The position numbers were made by a program, and so were the translations under genes. This document shows, piece after piece, positions 49,000 through 58,517 of a stretch of DNA of 64,000 bases (its first letter is position 1; each line of letters starts with the position of its first letter). The stretch lies in assembly GCA_021018995.1 (NCBI GenBank), contig CM037588.1, forward strand, positions 144,107,725-144,171,724, in the 5' to 3' direction. Origin of the DNA: Chloranthus sessilifolius. Taxonomy: Eukaryota > Streptophyta > Magnoliopsida > Chloranthales > Chloranthaceae. The notes beneath the pieces were generated by a model. The model made no database searches. It saw only the letters and a program-made list of their open reading frames with translations, and had not been told where the DNA came from.

Positions 49000-49660
49000 A
49001 AATAATTACAAAATACACTGAGGGCATACCCTCTGAATATACAAAATTAAAACAGAGAACTTAAAATCCATACGTTCAGGCAATGCCCGAATCCGGATTT
49101 ATTAGGGAAATAAGAAATCTCGGAGAAGCCCAGAGGAGGAACGCACCCTGAACAAATCCTGGCGACGACAACCTTTCCCCACTCCGAGCCTGTAAAAAAG
49201 AAAGAGTGGCTCACGGAAAGCCACCCAGGACCTGCAGGATCCACCTTTGGAAGCTCACCTTGGAAAGCATAACAAGGAGCGACTAACACTGAATCCGTAG
49301 AGCCTATCGAGGAAAGATAGGCATCGGTCATGAAAACTCTGACCCTGTCTTATCCTTGGGTTTCTTTTCTACCACCTTTTTCTCTTCCATCTCCTCTCCC
49401 AATGGGGTGACACTTTGAGTTGGATTGATAGCACCAACCCTAGTATCACCCCGAATTCTCAATTCCGTCCATTCTCAATAATTCACTTGATAACCACAAC
49501 TCTTCGGGTTCAATACCCGGGATATAAAATAAAAAGGAAGAAAAGACATTAATGAACAAAACACACAACCAAAAAAATGCCCCAAAACTTTTAAACTTAA
49601 GCTTGAAATAAAATTCAAAACAACAAGAACCCAAAGCCCCTTGGCTCACACATTTATAAG
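49000..49660 (-). other. Second, small antisense unit in element B
   Basis: On -, short frames near 49500-49330 (Lys-rich, EEKKVVEKKPKDKTG-like) and 49190-49080 are separated by a TTTTTTACAG acceptor, suggesting a small spliced unit. It ends at hairpin 2 (49020-49033, GAGGG-CATA-CCCTC). I recognise no domain. It may be a decayed duplicate of the start of the PMD gene. Confidence 0.35.
49020..49033. terminator. Hairpin 2 of three covarying copies
   Basis: GAGGG-CATA-CCCTC with flanks TACAAAATACACT and TGAATATACAA, matching the contexts at 42666 and 50248. Confidence 0.5.
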
Positions 49661-49669
49661 CTTTACATT

Positions 49670-50230
49670 CCTAAGCCACAGGATGACAAGTGTCACATTC
49701 TAAAACCCCTTCCAATCTAATTAAATCCAAAACCAAACACATACCCCCTTGAAAGACCACAATCCATGACAACCTAGATAAACCAATAATCATGCAACAC
49801 TTACCTCTCCAAGGAAACACAAACCCAAAGCAAAGTAAACAAACTAATAGGATTCAAACACTTAACGCCCTTCTAAAAATTTTAAATTAAACCCTAAATT
49901 CACACACTTTTAACAAGTACCAAACCAAATCAAACCTAAGACCAAAAATACCTTAAGCAAACAAAAAAAACTCTCCAACATGAGACCCTAGCATGTTTGG
50001 GACCCCACAAGAAAATGCCCCCAACAAACCCATCAGAACCAAGTAAGCCCCCTAAATAAAATTTCGTAAAACAAATTAATCTCGAGATAAACTCTAAGCT
50101 AAACTAAATCCTAAACTGAATCAAACAAATTAAATACGCATTCGCTAATCCATTAAACAAGTTAAAACAAATGACTAAGCACAATAAACAAAAAAAATAT
50201 TGCTCCTTTATTCATAACTTTAAAAAAAAA
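49670..50230. other. Element B non-coding AT-rich stretch
   Basis: A-rich sequence with scattered AAACTAAAC-type words. No coding or RNA signal is supported. Confidence 0.5.
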
Positions 50231-50247
50231 AAATTACAAGTATCACC

Positions 50248-50261
50248 GGAGGCATACCTCC
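50248..50261. terminator. Hairpin 3 of three covarying copies
   Basis: GGAGG-CATA-CCTCC with flanks TTACAAGTATCACC and TGAACTTACAA. Confidence 0.5.
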
Positions 50262-51130
50262 TGAACTTACAATCCAAAACAAAAACCTATAACCTAACTT
50301 ACAACCCAAAATGAAAAATGGAGACCTGAAATCAACACTAAGCGAGGAGCAGAACGTCCAATCGGAGGCGTCAGAAAGAATACCGCCAGACTTGAAGTGT
50401 CCAATTGGAGGCTTCAGGGAGGATTAGTTGGGGAATACATCCCTCCACTTGTAACCCCGGCTCTTCAGCCATCTTCACTTGCTCCGTCGCCGCCTCCTCT
50501 ACACTGCCTTCACTGCTCCCTAAAAGGGATCGATGTGAAGACTAGTGCCCTCATTCCTAATACCGCCCATTCCTAAAATAACGTCGTTCTCGCACATAGG
50601 AAGAAATGACATCCCAATCGGACGGTTAGATCGCCCGATATCATTAAAATATGAATTTCTGAACACAAAATATCCAGAAAAGGTAAAACCCGAGACTAAA
50701 CCGAGGAATGAAAAGTAAATGAAGGCTCTCTCACTTATATAGAGTACGGCCTTAATCACGCTCCCGAACACATGCGCTTAAATAAGTCATGCGCCACACA
50801 CAATGCCTACAATTCGAAACACGCGCTCCAAAATGGGCTCGCAACTGAACCGTCGCCCTTGCCAAAGGAGCGACGCTCCGATCATGAGCAAACTATAAAT
50901 AGCACAATGCTATTCAATGACTCACACGAGCCATGCAATACGAAAGGTCACCCACCCGTACACGGACCTAGTGATGCCTCGATCATGCGCTATGATTATA
51001 GTGCACAATACAATCACACGTAAACTTAGCCACGCACAAACAACCCTTCGGACCCTTAATCGCACACCCAAAAATAGGCACGCAATCATATTGAGTAGCA
51101 GCTACCATGCACACAATACCAGAATTCATC
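50262..51130 (-). promoter_or_regulatory. Third antisense unit of element B with its own TATA box
   Basis: On -, a TATA box (TATATAAG, 50734-50741) is preceded by a zone (50760-51130) rich in ATGCGC/GCACGCAAT-type words. The transcribed start region around 50620-50645 (GATATC-GGCG-TC-AACCGTCCG) matches the leader of the PMD gene at about 47965-47990. A short frame follows (MSFLPMCENDVILGMGG, about 50610-50560). It appears to be a duplicated promoter plus first exon without the PMD exons. Confidence 0.45.
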
Positions 51131-51183
51131 CACCTTCACGCCCTTCTACCCTGCCTTGATAAAAAAAACAAAAAAATCCTTCT

Positions 51184-51920
51184 GCCCCATCGCATAGCCT
51201 CACAGGCTATTCAGAAATAATGTGGGAGAGCCGCTCACTCTTCTCCCATTGACCACCCCCTAGTCCCATCGCAACAAGGACTACATCCCTCCTATCCCAT
51301 CGTGAAACCCCGTCACGCACAACCCATCACGATAGGATGCACACACATGACACCACCTCAATATCTAGACCTATCGCGATAAATTAATCATCCCACCACA
51401 CATCCTCTCATGAGAAGCCAAAAGACGAAGCCAATCACAACGCAACCGCAACATGACCTTACATAACCCAAGATCTACCAAAGAAAGAAACGAGACATAC
51501 CTATCGCACAAATATCCTACCAGCGCCCCATCGCCAATTATGCTCAACCAATATCCCATTGCAAACATCACCATCCAAAAAGCTCAAACGACACCTGTCA
51601 CACCATATGATAGAAAGAGAGAAAGCTCGATCTTGTCCCATCGCTAAAGTAAAGAGCCCTCCTCCAGAATTGATCGCTACGTAATAGCCACTAGATACCA
51701 CTGTCGCAGCAGAAATGCATAAAGAATCGAGACTCCTCCCATGTCCCACTGCATTCGACCAATGCCGAGTTCCAGCACAAAAATCCTGTCAGAATCCCCA
51801 CAACCCACCAGGACTCATCCAACATGCAGCCAATGGGAAGGAAGAAATCTCCAAAGTCCCATAGCAACATCACACCTAGAACACTGCATCATAGTAATGG
51901 CCACAAAGTCCCATCGCGAC
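51184..51920 (+). repeat. Dispersed TCCCATCGC words, about 12 copies in element B
   Basis: Exact or near copies occur near 51186, 51244, 51264, 51295, 51322, 51371, 51501, 51527, 51554, 51636, 51740, 51857 and 51909. The complement GCGATGGGA is the core of the presumed primer site at 17406-17415. The copies are irregularly spaced. Confidence 0.7.
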
Positions 51921-51959
51921 ACTACACCATCACCAGTCCCGACACAAGCTGCGCATAAC

Positions 51960-53120
51960 TCAGGTAAGTATCACCCTCAGGTAAGTACTACCCACTTTTC
52001 AATTACTCGATATTTCTTCAAATATATATAGTTAGCTATGATTAAGCAAAAAAATATTTTCAAAACCCATCTTTCTCGACTCGCGAATCACTGTAGTCCT
52101 CCCATAAGAGACAATCATCAATATTCGTCAAGAAGGTTAGACAGGGTATCCGGCATGCCAAGTGTCATCTTGACAACCACATAAACGGTCGAGTTCACAA
52201 ATCTCGTACCGGTAGATCTACTCAGCGACATCTCAGAAGCCACATTTTTTTTCGTTTTACCACCGAATTGATCTTAAATTAAAAATCTCAAAATTTCAAA
52301 ACCCCTTACGTACTCCCAAAAAATTTTTACTTCTAAAATAAAAAATCTCCCACTTCCAAAAAAAAGAAACCAATCAAAAAATCTCTTACTCCCAAAACAA
52401 TAGAAAAGAAAAAAAAAATAGAGAGATTCACCTACCAAAATTTCACTTCAATCTACCTCAATTACCAGCCCAAACTGGCCATTCCCCTGGGAAACCGAAC
52501 AATGAGTATATTTAATCTAAGAACTTACAAACGCCTATTGGATAAGGAACACCTGACACGCATTAGTGTGAGCAATGACGTGTCCGGTCTGACATGACTC
52601 GCAAAAGCCTTCGACATTATATTGCACTGTATTATTATCGGTCCCTAGACCTTATGGACATTTGAATGATGCCCCCTGATACCTCGACTGTGTCATATCC
52701 CTCTATTTGACTGCCCCTTGTAGTAGGTCGCGACATGCGGCATGATGCTCCTTACACCCACAGATTAGGATATGGTGATTCTCCTTTCCGTTTGACTATC
52801 ACTCGTAGCAGGTCTCGCCACACGACAGGATACCCCTTGCACCCGTGGAATAGGATATACTAACTTCCTTCATCGACTGTCTATGACAGCGGGTTGCAAT
52901 ATGCGACGGGATCGCCCCTGGACATCAACGGCATGAAACACGCCTTTCGACAGCTACCACTGGGTCCCCGAATGCTCCATTTTAACTTGTGCTGATAGAT
53001 AAGAAAGCCAAGCATGTCATGTCAGCATCCCCAGTTCACATTTGTGAATTCTCAAGAGAAACAAGAAGACACCTCGAATGAGGCGTGTCTACTTTTTCGA
53101 CGCGTTCTTACTTCGCAAGA
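51960..53120. other. Element B 3' non-coding region before the polypurine tract
   Basis: No supported gene. It includes an A/C-rich stretch (52240-52450) and a stretch with repeated GTAGCAGGTCGCGACA-like words near 52720-52900. It ends at the polypurine-tract-like CCAAAGATGGGCATT just before the LTR. Confidence 0.5.
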
Positions 53121-53124
53121 GCGT

Positions 53125-53140
53125 GCCAAAGATGGGCATT
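53125..53140 (+). promoter_or_regulatory. Polypurine tract of element B
   Basis: GTGCCAAAGATGGGCATT directly abuts the LTR start TGTAGACAAC. A similar GCTAAAGAGGAGCATC precedes the LTR at 58518. Confidence 0.65.
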
Positions 53141-55972
53141 TGTAGACAACCCCATTTTGCCCTCTCAAAATATATAAATCTATTCGATCAACCTTTGACC
53201 TCACCCGTGACTTTTCGAAAAGGACTTACCTTCTCTAGAAGCTTCACATCCCGACATAGGAACCATATACTGAAACAATAGTATATGGCTGAACACAGGC
53301 TGAAACAATAGCACTGTAGTTCAAATCCCTTTACCCTAATATGGGACCAAGTACTGAAGTAATAGTATATGGCTGGACATAAGCTAAAATAATAGCTCTG
53401 TGACTTAGGCCCCATAACCCTAACGTGGGAACTGTACACTGAAACAATAGTATATGGCTGAACACAGGCTGAAACAATAGCTCTGTGGCTCAGATCCCAA
53501 CGTAGGGAGACAATATACTGAAACAATAATATATAGTCGGAATGCAGACTGAAATATTAGTTTGGCATTTCAGACCCCCAAACCCTAATATGGGACCATA
53601 TACTGAAACAATAGTATATGACTAGACACAGGCTAAAATAATAGCTTTGTGGCTCTGGCCCCATGACCCTAACTTGGGAATCATGCACTGAAATAATAGT
53701 GCATGGCTGAACACAGGCTGAAACAATATCTCTGTGGCTCAGATCCCAACGTAGGGAGACTATATACTGAAATAATAGTATATAGTCAAAATGCAGGCTG
53801 AAACAATAGTCTGGCATTTCAGACCCGACCCAGACCCGGAGAGTCTCGAATTATGCACCTAAAACCACGCGCTCAATTCGATCTCACGCAAAACCACAAA
53901 CGTGCAATCAGTCCCCCTTTCAGACCAGACTCCCTTCCCTAGACCGCCTTGAGACTCGATCATGCGCCTCACACTAGACGCGCGATCGGATTGAATGCCT
54001 GACCACCGGCACGCAATTGGCCTACGCTAACCTAGTCTTATCGTCCTTGACCCCCAAGTTTTCTCGATTAAGCACTTTGAAAGAGACGCTTAATCAGATT
54101 GCGTATTCTATCCCAAGCGCGTAATTAGTCCTAACAGTGTTAGAACTAGAAAACCCGTTGAGCAAGTCAGCCGGTAACTCACTAAGTCGATGACCGACTC
54201 AAAGCGATTAAGCACCGAGAACTGGCGCAAAATTTGGTTAAATGCTTAAAACAGGGCGTTTAATTGGAGAAAACCCTATAAAAAGATATTTTTTTAATCC
54301 GGCCAGGAGGCTGGAACAACATGAGAGAGAATGGATTTTTTTGGGATTTCAAAACCAAAGAACTCTGAGAACGAACCCATAGAGAACATGGCTATGATTT
54401 CGAGATTCAAGCTTCGAAATTTTGAGACTTCTCTCCGCAGCCCCGACCTTAAGTAAAAATCTAGTCTTTAATTCCCAACCTTAGCTTAATTCTAGTTCTT
54501 AGATTTAGGTTTTCTTAATTATTAATATTAAATTTTCAGTTTTAGACCGTAGCACCCTTTTCGGACCATAATTTTTAGTCTTTGATTCTAGTTCTTTGGT
54601 TTTAGAACCAATCCTTAATCTAACGTCCTGATTCAACGATCTGTAGACATTAATTCTATTCTAAAATCTTAATCTTCAGTCCTATCATTAATCTATGGTT
54701 CTAGTTCTTAGTTTTTAAAACCAGTTCTTAATCATACGGTCTGATTTTCTGATTTCAGACCCGAATTCAGTCCTAGAATTTTAAATTTCTAGTTTTAATT
54801 TCTCAATTTAATATTTCTAAATTCAATCCTTATTTTAGTTTTCTAAAACCCTAGTTTCTAAATTTAATCTATAATTATAACCCCGAAATCAACTCTAAAA
54901 ATCTAAAAAAATAATATTATAATTCAAAAATCTAATTTATCTTTAATCTCAGTCATCCAATTTGCCTAATGGAGCTTACGGAAAGTACTCGGGAACGTGG
55001 CCAATCTTCCTTAGCATAGCGGGTCCAAAACCCCTTTTTTTAAAGAATTTTAGAATTAATTAATTGCTTTAATTAGTTCTTATTTCAATACAATTAATTA
55101 ATTGCATTAATTAGATTTTTATTTCAATTACTTAATTGCTTTAATCAAAATTTTAGGAAAGTTAGTTTATTTATGTTAATTAGATTCTAGTATAATTAAT
55201 TCATCGGTTCGATCATAATTTTAGAAGAAAATCAATTCCTTTATGTCGATTAGTATTTTAGTAAAGTTAATTCATTACATTAATTAGAGTATTAGTAAAA
55301 ATCAGTCTTTTATTCTAATTAGAATTCCAGTCAAATTATTATATTTGCTCTAGTTAGAATTTCAACACAATTAGTATACTTGCTTTACTTAGAATTTTAG
55401 TATGATTAGTATGCTTACTTTAATTAGAATTCCAGCATAATGAACATGTCTGATTTAATTAGAGTTCCGCTACAATTAACATACTTGCATTCCTAGTACA
55501 ATTAGGAGACTGATATTAATTGGACTTTTGGTAAGACTAGGAAACTAAAATTAATCAGACTCCTAACAGGACTCTAATATTGGATTAAACCACCATAATA
55601 AATTCTCACACCACTGAGTTCACAATAGAATTAGGAGATCTAAATCAATCAGAATCACTACAATAACCAGGAAAAGAAAAGAAAACTAAACTATCTAAAT
55701 TATAAGAAGAGCCATAACTACTGACGTTCGCAGGTGGACGATTCAGTAAAGAAGTAACCCACACCCGCTCTAAAGCATGATCACTGATGTGTTACAGCGT
55801 CGTTAAATATCTACAGCTGACGATTGCAACAAACTAAGAATCTTTCCAGAAAACTCCCCCTTTTATTTTACCTCCAACATTCCAATCACCGCATCGCTAG
55901 AGTCCACTTGGACAGAATGGGCCACTGATTCAACGGGGACTGAGAGGAACCCTAAAAAAGTGCGCACCAACA
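53141..55972 (+). repeat. Element B 3' LTR
   Basis: About 2.83 kb, matching 14611-17395. It has the hairpin array (53265-53800), GCGC/TAATT motif zone, a TATA-like CCCTATAAAAAGATA at about 54275-54290, and ends CACCAACA followed by the target copy GAGGG. Confidence 0.93.
53265..53790 (+). repeat. Tandem hairpin array in the element B 3' LTR
   Basis: About seven units of 80-90 bp. Arms include CCATATACT/AGTATATGG, CTATATACT/AGTATATAG and CATGCACT/AGTGCATG around GAAAYAAT loops. Confidence 0.9.
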
Positions 55973-55977
55973 GAGGG

Positions 55978-56577
55978 GTAATCCCCGATTAATTGCACCA
56001 CCTCATCCCCGGTACATGAAGGTTGGTCACCGGCGTGCTGCCAATCCTTATCCTCGTAGTCATCGACCAATCGACGGGGGCAATAGCCATCTCAGCCATC
56101 GCCATGTGGAAAGTCATGGTCTCAGGCCGGAAATGTTCAATCATGGCCTTCACATAGGCTGAGTCACCCCTCATGGTAGGGGACGAAAGGAAATCTCTGA
56201 AGCCGGCTTGAGAAAGGAGGAACTTCACCACTGGAGGGAGATAGCGGTAAAGGCACTGGAGGTCAAGCCAACCTCCCCTGAACATAATGGGTGGCAAGTC
56301 CTGCATCAAGATGAAGAGGTGTCAGATCTTGTAGGTAAAGCAAGCTTGCACAAAGAAAGGGCAAAGCGGCGAAATAAAATTTATTTGATTACCTTGCCAA
56401 CAATCCTGAAATTCAAGATATGGATGTACTATTGATTAAGCAGACCAGCACAGGGTGCCTCGCCCTGCATTTCATACCAAGGCTGGGAAAAGAGTTGCAC
56501 CCCAAAAGCTGCTCCCCTCGTGGATCGTAGACCACCTCCGGTCCCTCCTCTTGCCCGTGCTCTTCCTCAGTTGACAT
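55978..56577 (-). pseudogene. Element A antisense gene 2 (PMD gene), 5' portion (fossil)
   Basis: On -, a start at 56577 (MSTEEEHGQEEGPEVV) leads to an exon with DPRGEQLLGCN. The next exon (56309 to 55989) has LYRYLPPVVKFLLSQAGF and AYVKAMIEHFRPETMTFHMAMAEMAI, the N-terminal part of the plant mobile domain (F-RPET-TFH-GEM-type pattern). It breaks off at element B's target duplication; its continuation is at 14605. The separating intron carries GTAAG/AG-type borders around 56330-56440. Confidence 0.8.
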
Positions 56578-56639
56578 CCTGAGATGGGAACAAGCAGCAG
56601 TATCACAACATGTCAGTAGCAAGAAACTGATTGCCGCAA

Positions 56640-57500
56640 GCCAAAAAGAAGGTAAGTACTCCCCTCTCATTTTTCCCATCAATCTTAAACCATCATCACT
56701 TCTAAAGAAATACATCAAACAAAAAAAGGAGGGTGGGGCCCAAGACCCCCCCCACATTTCAAAATAGAGAAAGCAAAAAATATATATAATACTGATAAAA
56801 ACAAACCAAAAAAATGTATGTGCATTTATGTAACCAAAAATCCAAAAAAAATGTGTGTACATTTACGTAACCAAAAAAAAAAAAAACATGTATAAACATA
56901 CACAAAAAAAAAAAGAACAGAAAAAAGAAAGAATCTTTCTTTTCCAAAACAAGCAAAAAAAAAAAATCTATATATATGTATATATATATGCATACACAAT
57001 AAATAGGCAAAAGCCAAAAAAAAAAAATAATAATCATCTTGCATTGCACACAAAAAAGGTCATCTAGATCCACACAAGAAAGAAAAAAAAAAGAGAGGCC
57101 CCTAATCACATTAACAAGTGAAGAAAAAGAGTAAGGCATCACAAAAATCATATTTTTGCTCAAAATCGAGGCCGATGCATATGGGAGAAATCAAATAAGT
57201 CATAAATGATCATGCTTACAAGAGGGATCACTCATTCATCATCTAAAAAGCAAAAATCCTAAGCACATTGCAAATTATTCAAGGAAAATCATAAAAAAAA
57301 AAGAAGTGAAACATTGATTACCCTAAAGAGGAATGGATCCTTGATTCGGCGTGGAGCGTGTGTTTAATCGGCGAGAGCGAATACCAACAATGAAACAAGG
57401 ATCAAAGCAATTCAAATGAACCTAGGAGGAGGTTCCGTTTCGGTTTGGAGAGGGGGAGAGGAATAGATTTTGAAAATGGTCCCTTTTGGCTTGGGCTCGA
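56640..57500 (-). other. Element A PMD gene leader region
   Basis: A-rich and AT-microsatellite-like sequence (56760-57070) with no supported frame. On - it lies between the palindrome cluster/TTTTAAAA element (57504-57511) and the PMD start at 56577. It probably contains the 5' untranslated region and possibly an intron. Confidence 0.45.
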
Positions 57501-57529
57501 TGGTTTTAAAACCCTCCTTAGTTTGTCTT

Positions 57530-57692
57530 GGCGTGTATAAAATACACGCCAGGCATGTTTTGATCCCAATGTGGCCTGGCATGTCTAATACACACACCAA
57601 GCCAAACCTGACCCGATTTGGCTTGGCGTGTATAATACACACGCCATGCTCTTCCTGGCCAAGTTTGGCTTTACGTGTGTATTGTACACACC
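57530..57692. repeat. Palindrome cluster upstream of element A PMD gene (4 copies)
   Basis: Copies at 57530-57550, 57578-57598, 57625-57645 and 57672-57692, spaced 48, 47 and 47 bp. On -, a TTTTAAAA element (57504-57511) lies 19 bp beyond the first copy in the direction of the PMD gene. It is the same palindrome as at 9712-9874 and 58760-58904. Confidence 0.88.
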
Positions 57693-57759
57693 GAGTTTGA
57701 TCCTCCTCGGACTCAAAGTGGTGCACATGCCCTTGAAACAGCGCATCAACCTCCATTTG

Positions 57760-58500
57760 ATCTGCTTGGGAGGCTATGCTAGAATAAGTGATTCAAGATC
57801 AATGAGCATCCCAAACATACATAAAATAACAAAAAATATCAATAAAAAATTCACATAAAATAACAATAGAAAAATCAATCGAAAATTCACATAAAATAAT
57901 GAAAAAAATCTGCATAAAATAAATGCACATATGCATGAGTCCTTCAAGAGCGGCACGTACTCCCAAAAAGTGTTGCGATATCAATTTGCTCCGCTCAAAT
58001 AGTCGTGCTAAATTAACTTCGGGATCGATGGGTTCGCCCAAAGACTTCAAACTTTGCTTCACGCAGGGGCACCCGTGGTCGGTCAAATGGGGTAATCAAT
58101 GCCTCGTATGATCGAACGCAAGCTGTGGATCTTTGCGTACTTGCTTCGCACCTATCTTTAAATATGGATCGATCATTCTCTTACTTATGGAGCTGTTTTA
58201 TTCAGAATGAAACTTGAACATCAAACATCTTCAATCATCCCGAGAAGCGGATGTTTTTCTCAACATATTGGGCTTTCGCAACTCGCTCCATCTCGGTTAT
58301 GCCCAGTAATGTCTCTAAGCGCTTGGCGACCAATAACCTCGAGGAACAAATGTTTTTTCCCGACATACAAGGTTTTCGTTCACTCACCATATTACCCACC
58401 TGATGTTTGAGGTTCGTTCTGAATACGATGGACCCGTCAGTGATGCCTTGGGCTTCTTCGGATGTCTCTTGTCTTTGGCATTCGATCATTAGTGATCGGA
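57760..58500. other. Element A 3' non-coding region before the LTR
   Basis: AT-rich repeats at 57800-57930 (AAAATAACAA and AATTCACATAAAAT words). The rest has no supported gene. It ends in the GCTAAAGAGGAGCATC polypurine tract. Confidence 0.45.
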
Positions 58501-58517
58501 TGCTAAAGAGGAGCATC

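Larger units (their letters stand above)
14611..55972 (+). mobile_element. Element B: giant Tat/Ogre-type Ty3/Gypsy element, full length with nested inserts
   Basis: LTRs at 14611-17395 and 53141-55972 share the TGTAG start and CACCAAYA end. Identical GAGGG lies directly outside (14606-14610 and 55973-55977), the expected 5-bp target duplication. Removing the nested Athila (14.8 kb with one target copy) and the solo Athila LTR leaves about 25.2 kb, in the range of Ogre-type giants. It has gag-pol with G-patch and a second RNase H on +, and a spliced PMD gene on -. The coding parts are broken, with roughly 20 interruptions. LTR samples differ by about 6-7 percent by eye, so a few million years is likely. 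It sits inside A's PMD gene. Confidence 0.93.

Noticed and set aside
56760-57070. Hydrophobic frames on - that look like membrane proteins
   Set aside because: They arise from A-rich and (TA)-rich low-complexity DNA read in antisense (poly-Phe/Tyr/Ile) and have no domain.
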